DNA of 64,000 bases from Antedon bifida (taxonomy: Eukaryota; Echinodermata; Crinoidea; Comatulida; Antedonidae). The DNA lies in contig OY727097.1 in assembly GCA_963402885.1 (NCBI GenBank), positions 12,710,001-12,774,000 of the forward strand. The letters run 5' to 3'. The position numbers and the translations under genes were made by a program. Positions 1 through 13,700 of this stretch are shown here, one piece after another. How positions within the stretch are numbered: the first letter of the stretch is position 1; every line of letters starts with the position of its first letter. The notes beneath the pieces were generated by a model. It was given only the letters and a program-made list of their open reading frames with translations. It was not told the origin of the DNA and ran no database searches.

Positions 1-1605
1 CTTGTGGGTCTATCACTTTTTACTTTTAAAATGGAATTCTCGGACGCGATAAGCTAAAACACGCAAATAACTGCGTTTTTTTGTATTTTTTGTTTGGTTT
101 TTTTTTTCCATATTTAATGAGGGTGATCAATCCAGCAATTGCTGATTACAAGTCTTTGGGAGTGAAGTTGTAATTTTGTCCTTAGAAAAAATCCTGACAT
201 GTGACGGGACTTGAACCCAGGAAAGCATCAGCATAAGAAAGCAAAATAAAAATACAAAGATGAATAGAGACGAAGGTGCGCACCAACTATCTCACATTTA
301 CGATCAGCTTCTGACGACGGCTGGTCCCCTAGGCTACACAACAAAAACATCTAGTGGCTGGAAAGGACACCAGTCGGCGTCATAACGCATCATAGCAACT
401 GAAGATGTCAAGCTGACAGCTAGACGAAACTGTCTTGCCAACGTAAGTTTTATTGGTTTACTATCAAAGAACTACTTATATTATTACAGCATCAGGTGTA
501 TAGTTTCCATATCTCTTTGTTAAGACAGGGATAACAAGTGATCATCACATTATATGCTTACTAGTTGGCCTTTTTTTCTACCAAACAAAGCCTGATATTT
601 TCAAAGTACAAAATGCAATTTCTGAGGACCTCAGCTCTATTTTGTTCAAAATGTTCTTAACTCAGCCCCAATCAAACCTGCAATTTGTTTTAGACTGGAT
701 GATAAAGATTTCGATAATTAGGAAACAATCGTCCGTATTATACATAACGTTATGAAACACGTATATAAATATACATACAGTAGTTAAGTTTGCTCATACG
801 TACGGTCATCACAAGTGAGATAGACAGCCATTTCACGACAGTAATTGTAATAATATGATGAACATGATAAGAGAATTGGAAAATAAGTTAGTTTTATTGT
901 GTTACTTATTTGAGTTTATGTTGTGTTTGAAACTATAGGCTTTGCTTGCTTTGGTCGTCTCAACGTTGAGTAGACTACGGGTACTAACATGAATTGAAGG
1001 CACTAGCTAACTTTATTATAGTTACTAATTGTTTTGGATGTGTTCCTGTCCTAAATACAAAGAAAGTAAATACGCAACAAAACATAATTCAACATTTTCA
1101 AAAAACTTTATATTTTTAGTGAATACCTTTAATTGTTATTGTAATTTTATACCTTTTCAATGTATTTTACTGTAATATTATTGTATACATTCAATTTTTA
1201 AGGTATTTTCATACATTTTAAACATATTATCTTTTATGACTGTATTTTTTCAATATTTTATCTCATGCTTTCTGCGCTTATGGTTTTATTAACATTTTAT
1301 ACCATTTTAAATCCATTTTATGTGTATTTTCCTTGTTATCTTGTATACATATGTTGACAATGATTTTGAACAAATAAAATGAATGAATGAATACGTATTT
1401 CATCCTACACAAAAATAAGAATGTGCGTGTTTAATAATTTGAACACGTTTATAAACAATACTAATGCAATAAATATAATCCTTAGCCTATTTCACATTGT
1501 ATGCATTCACGTATCATGTACAATAATACCATAATAATGCCATTTTTTTAATGAATGTTTAATTCAAATAAATAATCCACAAGTTTATAAACACACACGG
1601 CCTAC
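1..1605. other. Intron of the ankyrin gene with a LINE-like 3' tail
   Basis: No exon was recognised. AT-rich DNA. Around 1090-1392 the sequence ends in a plus-strand AATAAAATGAATGAATGAAT tail, the usual look of a non-LTR retrotransposon 3' end with a short tandem tail. Near 190-225 a minus-strand GGTTCAAGTCCC resembles a pol III B box, but no tRNA body was found. Confidence 0.4.
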
Positions 1606-1704
1606 CTTATTCTGAACATTCACATCCGATCCTGCTATATGCAGAATATTGCAAATATCTGTACAACCTTCTTGTGCAGCACAATGCAACGGCGCATTTC
1701 CATC
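1606..1704 (-). CDS. Ankyrin gene exon 3, one ankyrin repeat
   Basis: 99 bp, phase 0 at both ends, acceptor CTATTTCAG and donor GTAGGC. It encodes a clear ankyrin repeat: DGNAPLHCAAQEGCTDIC, then a helix, then GSDVNVQNK. It is the leftmost exon seen; the gene continues outside the window. Confidence 0.82.
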
Positions 1705-4700
1705 CTGAAATAGATCAAACACGTATAGGCATTGAAAATTGTATCACTGCATGTAGGCATTGCAGAAAATTTAAATGTGTTTTTAATTTGAATTTAAATT
1801 CTACCGTATTTTACATTTCTATTACTAAATATTATTTAGTTTATCGTTCTGCCAAAAAAAGCTAACACTGTTGATGGTGTTTAGTTTATAGTGTAATGTT
1901 CAATTATTGTAAGAATATAATATATTAATATATTATATTATACATTATCATGATTTTTAAACCAATTTAGCTATACTACGTTTTCTCATAAATAACGTTG
2001 GCACTTGTTTTCCAGTCGACACCGAGTTGGGTTAATTTTTGTAATCGTTAAAGTTGAGAACAGCCAACGGTAATGATGATCAAGCTGTACAAACAATTCG
2101 AGCGTTGCTGGAGTGTTGGAAAACCAAGAATGCGTAAAAATAGTGGATTTTTAATTATGCTTCAACATGTTTATGCTTGGACTGAAGATATAAAATATTA
2201 CATTGAATTGGTTTGTTTTTATCATAATGTATAATTTTACTTAAAGTTATTATTTACACAATAGGTAGTACAACTGGACAAGTTGTTCCTATGACGACAC
2301 ACTGAAGACAAAATAAATAGGTGAAAATATTTTGTTATAAAATTATGATCGTTAAATTAATTAAATTTGTAAACACAGTTCAACAATTGTTAACACATAT
2401 TTCATTCCTATTCATATCAATCGAATTTCATTAATCTAAAATGTTTCGATTACCCCTTTTCTACCAAATCGGCCTTATTCTTGATGGTAAAAATGATGTA
2501 TTATTACACTGTATAATCGACGAAGGAAACATTCATCTGTACAGATATCAGGCATTCTCATCCGTTTAGTTTATCATTTATTCAGTATATAGGCTACACT
2601 GGTAATTGTGTTGATAAAATAAAAATAAGTGCAAAGTACAACAATTTCGACAAAAAAGTACGGTATTTCGTACATTCAGTTCCTCAATAACTGTTACGGA
2701 GCATATTTGTACGAGAGATAGTGAACCGGTAACGTCTACCGCTACGTACACCTTAAACACAGGATGGATCTTTTTTCATTTTGGAGGAGATGATAAAAAC
2801 AGTCCGTCGTCAATTTCCAGCAAGGCATCTTAGAGTTGGAATAAGAAAAAACAAACATATCCGTATAAGATAGTGCACTGTTTTACGCCGATGATGCAAA
2901 ATGTTAAGATTAATGGAAGCCCTTAATGATGTATATCAGTAAGTTTTTCGAAAACGGAATACATTAAATTGCAAGTACCAACATAAAGCTTTACTGCAAT
3001 TTCATCAAATCCACAAGACATAATAGTGTCTAGAGTCGGCTTATCAACCTTGACTTCAACTGATGATGTGTTGTGTATAACGCACAAGCTAAAGCTGACG
3101 TTTTTAAAAACATGTTTAGGCCTATAACACAAATATGAACAAAAAAGTATTCCCGAAAGTCTGAACCAGATGCCATCCCCGTTAATGTACCAAAACACAC
3201 GCACCGAGTAAAAATGTATCAGAAATCGCTGTGTACAGGATGTCTCCGAAATGAATGGCTAAAATGCTAATGTTTCCCCTCTTTTATAAGAAGGGCGAAT
3301 TTAGACAACTATAGATCTGTCCCATTGATTTCTTGTGAAATACTTGAACGTATCATCATATTTTTTTTTCTCTTTCGTGGGGCCAACCCACTTTTATTTC
3401 ATTCTTCATATTACACATTGTAGTTATATATAGAAATTGTATAAAATGTTATTAAAATAAAGTTTTAAATATATATATATATAAATAAAAATTAAAATAA
3501 TAATGAAACAATTAAAAATTAAAAAATTAATACATGTAATTTTAAGAAATACAAATTAATAATTTCCTTTTTACGTTACCCCATTTCTTTTTTGCCTTGT
3601 TTATGTTACAAGCATATTGATTCTGTATAAGATTTTTTAGTTCAAATCGGAACAAGTTCCAGACGACTTTTGATCTCATTTTTGAATGCTTTTCTAATGA
3701 TTTAATAAAATTTGTTTTATAAATACAAAAAGTAAACAATGATAATAATTCATTGACATTTTCACTTTTTGTTCCAATAACAATGTCTAGCCAATCATGT
3801 ATGGTTTCTTCAAGTGAATAGCATTTTATAATCATGTTGTTAAATTTTGTCCATACTTTTTGGATACTTTTACATTTCAAAAGCATGTGCTTGTCTGTCT
3901 CAATTTCGTTTTGGCAGTGTTCGCACATTTCTTCCGGAGATATCATCATATTATTAATTTTGACAAATGTTCAAAACGGTTTTTACACTATTGATACACT
4001 CTGAACAGCAGCATTACTTTATGATCTTGTTAACATTCTAAATTGGAAATGACAAATAAACTTTATCATTAAACTTTAGGCCATTGGTTTAGTCCCTCAT
4101 ATTTCATCATTGGATTGTTTCTTACTAAGTATGGAACGCGGAGAGTGCCACTTTCGGCGACCTTTTAATGGGCCGCAATAGCATTTAGCAGCGACTTTGT
4201 TATTGAGAGGCAGCTACACCATCCGGCGACTTGTGCATACGGCATAGGCCTACAAATATTTAATTAATTTAAAAACTGTACTTTAAACATTAAGAATGCA
4301 AAAATATAGATACAATTTTCATTCTAAACCGTTAGAATTGTGAGTAAGTAGCCACCCAACCGCTTAAACAATTAATTTGTTTAACTGTCCGGATGAATTG
4401 GAGTAAAACATTGTTTGAGTTCAATTCAAAATAAATAAAAATACTAAATAAAATAAAGGGACACCAACTAGGTCTCTAGTATAAATAGCCATGTCATAGG
4501 TTATATTTAAAATAATATAATACTATTAATTTATATTAGGCCTAGGCTAGTAGGCCTAATCAAATGTCTCTATTGGCTCGTCTCTCTATCGGGTTGTCTT
4601 TTGTTAGCCTATTTCCTGTTCATAGTCTAGATACTTTTAATAATCAACTAATACTCAAAGCGCTCTGATCTTTACGAAATAGCGCTATATAAATGCCGCA

Positions 4701-7700
4701 TTATATATTGGCCATTTTTCGTGAGTACAGTAGGCTTCTATGCTAGAGAGTAGGTACTCTTAAAACAAAAACCCTTATAATTATATTCTATTTCAAATTG
4801 ACATAAAGATGTCCTAAGTTATTTTCTTCTAGAATTTCAATGCAATGTTTTGTTCATTTTGAAGATGCTTTCGTAAAGGATGCATACACAAGACTGGGAC
4901 GAAAGAAATAAATTACCAATAAAACACTGCAAGAAGAGAGTTATTGGAGGTTATTCAACCGAAACAAAGTCACCACATGAAAGAAAATTGTAACCGAATG
5001 TTAAAGTCGCCAAGGTACCGCTATAAAAGTTGCAGTCAAATGGTAAAGTCGCAGAGTCGCCGCATGAAAAGTAGTCTCTGAATTCTGAAGTCTCCTAGCC
5101 GCAGAAAAAAAGTCGCCGCTAATTAATACCACAAAGTATCTGAAATGTTAAAGTTGCCGAAAAAAATAGCAGTCTCCGGCGTTCCATACATTCCAGTCTC
5201 TTTTCCAAGCATCAATTCCGTCAAGATTTTTGTCTAACAGAAATGCGATCCAAAAATATGAGTTTTTTAAGTGATTGAAAGATATTTTGTTCAATCAACA
5301 AATGTTTGGTCAACCATTAGCCTTTTGTGATTTTATGGATTTTAGCACCGCGACCTATGACTGCAGTTGATACAAATTCTTGCTCATTGTTTTATTTTGG
5401 CATATAGGCCTATATTATCCTATTAGGCCTAGAAGAATAGGAGTTAGGCCATATTATATTATATAGGCTAGGTACTTTGTTAACGTCTGTGTTTTGTATG
5501 GTAAATACACATAATGGCTATTTAAATTATATTGATGGAGTAGGGAACGAGCGTTTACCTCGACAATAAGCAATTCAAATTGGAATATTTTAAATGTGAA
5601 CGTACCGCCCCAAATTCATCAAATGTGCCATGAAAAGGATAGTAATCGGTGATACAATGCAAAACACACATTTGGTTTTGATTGAATTTAATTCAATAGT
5701 TTGGACTCATTTTATGACAAGTTTCTCTTTCGGATGTAATTTCCAGGGTTCGAATTGTATTCGATTAATAAATCAACGTGTCTGTACTATTTGTTCATGT
5801 AGTCGACATGTATACTGTTGTACACATAGCCTTGCCTACACTTATTTATTTACGCCGAAACTTCAGTACAGTAGAACCTCTCCTTTGGAACACCCCTATT
5901 CAGGGAACGAGAACTCTGACTGCCAAAAGAAACATTATCACAAAAGTAAACAAAACAATTACTAAATAATTGTATTCAACATTATTAATACACAACTTTG
6001 GTACTTTCTCTGGTTCGAAATATTTTATTGGCTAATCGTTGGTTAGTCTAAATTTTCAATTCTTCTAAATGTATTCAGTTAGTCCAGATCAATTATTAAG
6101 GAGACAATTGCGGTTTTAAGGGGACAATAACCAACAATTTTCGAAAGGTGAGGTTTCAAAGGTGACCTCTTAATAGGTGTTCCTTGTATTCTAAAACCAT
6201 CTGTGGGCACGACCTAGATGGTACGCGAGCGAATTGAGCGTAACAATGCATCTAGTATAATTAAATATCGTCAACAAAATGATAATGTTACTAATAGACA
6301 AGGGCTGGCCAATATCAACATATACATAACCACCAAGTATAATTGTTATTATTGTTACTCACTCTACCCAAAGACAATTCCTAAACTAATCGGATAGAAC
6401 AAACGACAAGAATTGCACCAAACGTTGCCACTTTTAAGAATAAATATTATTGTACACCATTAACAATTAATTTCGTAAAAGCATACTGTTCTAATAATTG
6501 ATCTTTTTTTATTGTTTGCTCTTTTTGGAAGTCAACAATACTGATACAGATACATGTAACTTGCATTATCACATTGTTGTGACGTCTATAGTCTTCTGTG
6601 GTACACAATACGTATTTGCATATTTTCCACCTGTGGCTTGGTTTAAATAGACGAGGTATTTGTAAAGGGAGGAGTTCCGGGCAGGAGGTTGTGCACAACG
6701 AATGAATAAAGTGAACGGTACCCAGTAAGATGTGTTTTATATTGATTTTAGGAATCTGATTTTGAAATACATTATGGTGTTTGTTATTACAGTAACAGTT
6801 GACGCTTACTAGTGATGAGAGGTGGTATTGTTGGTCTGGCCATGATTGTTTTTGCCGAATGGATTGATTAGTTTCGTGGGGACTCGACGTCGTTGGATAT
6901 ATATGTATTCAGAACTGATTGATATTGTATTCAGAACTGTTGGTACTGGGATTCAGAATTGTGGGTTGTTGAATTCAGAACTGGTTGGTGTTTGAGGCGG
7001 GTATTTTCGTGTGCTGGTTTGAACATTTACGGAATTAACCAACGGCTGTGATTGTTGGATTGGAAACGGCAGTAGTTGGTTGTATATCTTTTGTTAATAA
7101 AATATTTCTATTTATTTATCTCATTTTTATAATTGGATAGTTCTAAATATAATAATTGTATTATCAGATTTGAAGTTTGAATGTGAAATTGGCAACATGG
7201 CTTTTAAATATGATATGGATGGGTCTGTGTTGAAATATTCAGGGGATGTGAATGATGCTTCATTGCGGGATTATACAGAATCTAAAGCCATTTTTAGCGT
7301 TGAAAATGAAAATATTTCTAGATACAATAGAGGAGGAACATAAGGATTATATAACTACAATACGCGACTTGTTAAAAGCACATTTTGAGAGTCAATCCTG
7401 GAAATGGGGTATTGAATCGCAGTTGTTAACTAGGAAACAATTACATTCAGAAACCATTGATTAATATGCGTCGGATATTATGTTATGGCGTAAGCAGATA
7501 AAGAAATCAGATTCTGAGCTCCTGTCTATTTTATGAGAGGGTTATTGCCGAACATTCGGGTATTTTCGAAACGTTTTAGATGCAGCTCGGCTAGCCATAT
7601 TTGTCCAGCGTACTGTGGATGAACCTTCCTCTGGTACTTTTATAAATAACCATCCCAAGTCCCGTGTTAGTAAAGAAAATACAACGCTAGATACGATCGC

Positions 7701-10700
7701 GGGGATGGTTGCGCAAGTTTCTAATATATTAGACAGCATTGAATCGTCTAGTCGGGTTCAGTGGGTGATTCCTCCTTTTAATAGTAATTTTGATGATAGG
7801 AAAAATGTCGATAGATCAAGTCGGACATTTAACTCTCGAAATATTTGTTGGCGTTGTGGCTTTCGGGGTCATATTCGAGTGACATATTATGCTAGAAAAG
7901 ACAGGGATGGCCGTCCGTTAAACTAGAAACCCCGTTTGCAGGTAATCGTTGTAAAACCGTTAGGAACATGGAGGGGACAATGCAAATGGGGTAGAAAATA
8001 AACCTTATCAATATGATAAAAGGTATTTGTTCTAATATTAGGGTAAGACTAAAGACTACAGAAGGCCCATCCGTCATTTTTCTCGTAATGCTGAATTGCA
8101 TAAACATAGTAGGGAGGTTCAAGTTTTATTTTATTTATCGTGCTTAAATTCAATTTATATTTTTGTCGAAGGTAAACAGGCCAAATGTTTAGTAGATACA
8201 GGTGCCTCTATCAATCGTATTGATCATTATTGGTTGACTAGGAATTTACCTACTGTAGCTTCTAGTCTAGCTCCGGCAAATATTGATAAAGCACAAACAG
8301 CTAATGGCAGTGATCTTATCATTACTGGGTCTATATCCTTAAAGTTAACAATAAATAATGGTAATAGTTTCGTTGCTCCTATGAACGTTGCTAGGGAATT
8401 GTCTGAAGTTATAATGTTGGGATCTCAATTTTTGCATGACCTTGGGGCCAACATTAACGCGTGTTTTGACTTTACAGAAAAGGAGTCAAATGCGGGTAGC
8501 TGCACGACAGGGAATTTCCGCACGTTCTCAGTATATAGTTGGCCCATACTAGTGCCGTTGAAAGAGACAGGAGCAGCTACGGTGGCCAAAGCTCTGTTTG
8601 AATATGTTATGTGTGTACATGTATGTCCGGAAACTCTGTTGAGTGATCGCGGATCAAACTCTCTTAGTAAGAATGTTCTAGAAGTATGTAGAGTAATACA
8701 AATATATAGAATATAAAAATTTAATCTGTAACTCTGACAGAGTGTTCTAGATAGCATATAATAAATAAATGCCGATTCAAAATAAGCGGGCCTTCGAGTT
8801 GTTAATGAAGGCTTGTCTGACCATTCCAACATTATCTCCATTCTCATTATTTCTTCCACGCTTCGAGCATTAGTCATCTTGGAAGAATAGCTTTTTCGTC
8901 ATCCGATCATTATCGGATCTAATCAGATGTCCAGCATAATTTCGTTGCTGGGTTTTGAGGAATGTAGATAAATCACATGTCTTACATATATTGTGAATGT
9001 CGATGTTGGTGTAATACAGTTTATAACATTCATCATCTAAAGTGTTTTTTCGCCGATAACCATTACGGATCATTCGTCGTAAAAACGTACACCATTTCGA
9101 ATTAAGTTTATTTGATTGTGCAGACGTTGCACGTTGAACGTGCACCCAGTTTTGACAATTGAATGTCAATCGACTTCGAATATAAGCTCGTAGAAAAATC
9201 AAACGAGTTTGGAGAAGAATATTGTGATTTAATAAAACATTCTTCATTGACGAAAATTTGTTTTTGACAGATTCGATGCGACTATTGAATTCCCAGTCTC
9301 CTGTGGTATTCTGGTCATGGACAATTTGAGAGCCAAGATAGCGAAAAATAAAATAAATAAATACCAGCGCATATCACCCTCAATACAGGAGAGATGCAAT
9401 GCTGTTATCTTAGAGTGCATTTCGCATTATGTAAATGAATATCATAATGATTGGGATAAATATTTACCGGCGATACAGTTCGCTTATCGTACAGTTCACG
9501 AATTCTGTTGGTTATAGTTTACCTTTTATATGGCAGGGAAGCTAGGTTTCCGTTCGATGTAACCTTATTAAAACAATGCCACTATCCCGAAAAAACATTA
9601 CGAGATCATATGCATGTGTTAATAAGTCAGTTGGAGATATTTAGAGCTGTTTCTAAAAATCGAGCTGAGTTGAATCAAGCGAAAATGAAGGAGCGATATG
9701 ACGAACGCGTCCGATGTAACATATTAGTGGGCGATTCGGTTTGGGTGTATATACCTGCGTTACACAAAGGTTTATTGCGTAAATTAATGAAATGTTTGTC
9801 TGGCCCTTATCTGTTAGTTGAGAAAACGGGGCCTGTTTATTTTCGTGTTCGGAACTTAGCTAATAATAAACTGCTGAAAGCACCGGTTCATGTGAACCGT
9901 ATGAAATTTGCATATAATCGATATGCACGACCCACTAATAATAGTGGATCCCGAGCAAATGAGTGAGCTGCCGGAATTCGAGATCGGGGGCTGTCCGGAG
10001 GACTCATTTGAGCCGTTGATGGCCACACATAATTTAAATGATTTCGGTACGGAAATACTATTAACTATTCCTGGAATTCCTGAAAGTGAGCAAGAGTTTG
10101 AAATCGAAACAATTATAAGAGGACGTTATCGTCAAAATTGTTTGGAATACCTGATTAAATGGAAAGGTTTTCTCCACTCTCTGAATACATAGGAAGCCGT
10201 GCAAATCTGAATTGCACTGCCCTTGAGTACATAGAGAATAATCCTGTGAGGATTACGGGGAAATGTAAATTTTGATAACATATAGTGAAATGGCATGGTA
10301 TCAAGTAAAAGGCAAATGTAATATATTTATTAAATTATGAATTATTAAATATTTTAAAAATTACCACTGTATCAAAAGGCTATGAAATATGGAATTTCCA
10401 GAGGGCGTCATTGACTATAAAAGCAGGAATCGAGAAAACAAGGCCAACAGCCATTAAGTCGCGTGCTACAATGCATAGTGATACCGGACCGACAGACAGA
10501 CCGACAGACCGACAGACAGACCAACAGACAGACCGACCGACCGACCGACATAGTGAACTATAGATTCGCGTCCACGCGACTAAAAAAACAGCAGCATTAC
10601 CGTTCAGGGAGGTTAGTCGATAGGGTAGGCTCAATTTTTAAGTAATAGAAAGTCACGTGGTCGTGGAATACTTCATTTCACTTTCATTTGTAAGAATAAA

Positions 10701-13700
10701 CATTTATAGGATGATTTATGTAGGTTATAACTATTATAAATATAAATTTAAAGTACAGGCTCTACGTTTATTCGTTTTATTTCATTTAGCGTGCAAAATC
10801 GTACATTGGCTATGCTACCTGTATTGTAACAATGAGAATGCGAATTATTCGTGTAAATAAGGTGATCATTACAATAACCTGATGCTACGTTTTTATTCTA
10901 AGCATACTTTAGCTCTGATCGTCCCTACATAATCCCATGTTATACCTGAGGTTTGAACGTAGTATTCTTCATTATTCTTCTAATCCGCCAAATAATTACC
11001 AGCTTATCGTTGGTACAGATTCTTAATTATAATTACGGCTATACCTTTTGACGCCTATCATGATTTTGTTTAATATAGATTTCTTAATGTGTAATCAAAA
11101 AGTATGTTATGCATTTTAATTTTACTTTGCAGTGTTTACATCAGTTTACATGAATGATACAGTACCTACAAGTCCCATTGTATCATCGTATTCGGGATTG
11201 TCAACGTTGGAACACTTGAGTCTATTTCCAGTTTATTGATCAGTATAGTAGTAACGTAATTGTTTACTTTTACAAGCCTTAACTCCACGTATTTAGCTTA
11301 TTTAGTTTTGATTTTTGTCTGGCCAATCCAAGTAAACTTTTGTAACGAAAGTCCTACAATTAACTAAGTGTCAATGTATATAGAGTAATTTATAACTTTT
11401 CCATAAGCTTCCTAATTACATGTACATGTATACAGTAAAGGTACGTAAAAGCGTCACATTTCATATCCTATTTGTTTTGTGTATTTGCATTGTATCTCAG
11501 TAAAAAGACGGCTACTACTGTAAGGAAACATTTTTTTTGATTAATTTAAATAATATTAATATTTAATTATTTGAATGTCGTACCACCATTTTTAAATTCA
11601 AAATGTTCTAGCAATACTTTCGAATTCGTAAATAACAGTGGACTTGCCGATGGTAACTAAAACTTGCAAGAATTTAAAATAAAGTGAAAAATGTTCTATA
11701 TTTATTTTTGTTGCAATGAATTTTACTGACCGCATACATTGCATACTTATAATAAGCATTTAGCCTACTAGACGTATGTTATGTTAAACCTAATTTTAAT
11801 TATTTTTGTATCAATGAATTTAAAGCATAGAAAATGAGACTTCAATTGTAACTCCTGCGTATATTATAATTTTGCATACGTTTGACAAGTTTCCTCGGCG
11901 CTGTTGAAAAATCTGTTAATCAGAGGGCTCATACCCGTCGAAGACGGGTACTAATGCTAGTTTTCTATAAATTAAACTGATGACAATTAATTAATTGCAA
12001 TTTTAATGTAAATGAATCATAATACTAGGTGGTGTACAAATGACGACCTAATCAATTACTATTAATGTATTATCTCAAAGTGTACGGTATGGTATATAAT
12101 TGGATAATGCGTATGTTGTGATATATAAAAAGAGAAAATGTTTTAAAAAAAAAGTATATTTGAATTGGGTAATGCTAGACATGTAGATTTGTATCATATT
12201 TGATCGAAATTGTCAGGGGTCAATTTTTATAGGGTAAGCGTATGTCGTGACGTCTATAGTCTTTTGTGGTACACAATACTTATTTGCATATTTTCCGCCT
12301 GTGGGTTGGTTTAAATAGACGAGGTATTTGTAAAGGAAGGAGTTCCAGGCAGGAGGTTGTGCACAACGAATGAATAATAAAAGTGAACGGTACCAAGTAA
12401 GATGTGTTGTATATTGTCTACGCATAACAATATAAGTACTTTATTAGTTATCTCGCTGTTTGCGTTTTTTCACGTTCGAAAACGGTATCGTTGACCTAAA
12501 CGCAACTTTATTAACTGTTCGCCGAGTGTCGCATTGATTGCAACACACTGCGAACACCAAGATAATGTAATGCATATTTGCGCAATGTTCTTACCGGAAG
12601 TGTGCAATTTAATGTTTACATTTTGTTGATAAGTCAGTCTGTGGAACACATGCGCGCCAAGGAAGTTAATAATTATTCTTTTCTTTTAGTTTTAAACTTT
12701 TTAATTTATAATTTACATTCAATTATCGTACGAAGGAAGACAAATTAAATCCACCACTTTTAAACAAGATGATTTGACCAGAGGCAAAATCAACAAAATA
12801 ATTCTTAAATTATCAATATGTCGGGGAATAAAACTCGACAAATCATGTGTGGTGTGTGGTTACATTACAAAATTAGAGTGGAAACCGAACCGAAAAAATT
12901 TTCGTCGCAACAGCGATGATTCAAATACAGTAATTGTTGTAAAAGAGTGGGAGATGCGAAATTGATATGGCATGCTCTTTCCCTTGTTCTTCTAATTCAT
13001 TTATTTGTTTCAAAAATAAAAAAACAATATTTACCATTGGAATCTTACCTTTTAATGTATATCTCAATCATAACAATGTTAGATATTTTTTTTGTTACAA
13101 AATTGCTTCAATCGGGTTAAATTTTTCCCTGCACCTTTTTGAATTGGTGAGTTATGAATGTTTGCATATTATATTGTTTTTATGGTAAATAAACACTTTA
13201 GTTTGCGGATATAGAAGTATATACAATTTCCAGATCTATTAACAGGTAAAATTAAAGTATACTTTATTACTTACGTTAGCTTGAAGGTTAACATTAGCAT
13301 CCGACTCAATTAAGTTCTGGCAAACAGTGACATTGTTGTAATAAGCCCCCCAAAACAATGCCGTCTCACCATGCTATTGAAAATAAAAAAACAAAATAAC
13401 TGCAACAATTATCTTTTTCAAACACCAATTATTCAAGATTAATCATGTTCAATTCAATGTTTTGTACCCTTTTGTCATCATAGAGCACAATTGTTTTTTA
13501 AATAATCATTATTAATGACTAATTTTACTATGTGTTTTAAAATGGAATATTATTTTGTGTGTGACATTTGGTTTGTTTTTGGATCTATATTATTTGCTCT
13601 GAAGTCAATACATAAGTTTGAATTCATTTGTTATAGTTTTTATTTATTTTAAGAAAGTTGAGCATAATAAAATATTAAAAAATAATAATTGGGGATATAC

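Larger units (their letters stand above)
7197..10276 (+). mobile_element. Decayed Ty3/gypsy retrotransposon with chromodomain, RT/RNase H deleted
   Basis: Domains in order: Gag-like region with zinc knuckle (7197-7926), aspartic protease (8096-8486), central integrase (8530-8690), integrase C-terminal part (9356-9955) and chromodomain (10080-10276). The reverse transcriptase and RNase H that should lie between protease and integrase are missing: the frame passes directly from protease-type to integrase-type residues near 8500. Stops and frameshifts break Gag, integrase and chromodomain, and a LINE piece interrupts integrase. The element cannot be autonomous. It lies in an intron of the ankyrin gene, on the opposite strand. 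Confidence 0.85.

Noticed and set aside
2923..3204. 93-codon minus-strand open frame
   Set aside because: Mixed composition but no recognised motif and no splice partner in frame.
5630..5969. Two overlapping plus-strand open frames
   Set aside because: They run into the pogo-like terminal repeat and show no motif.
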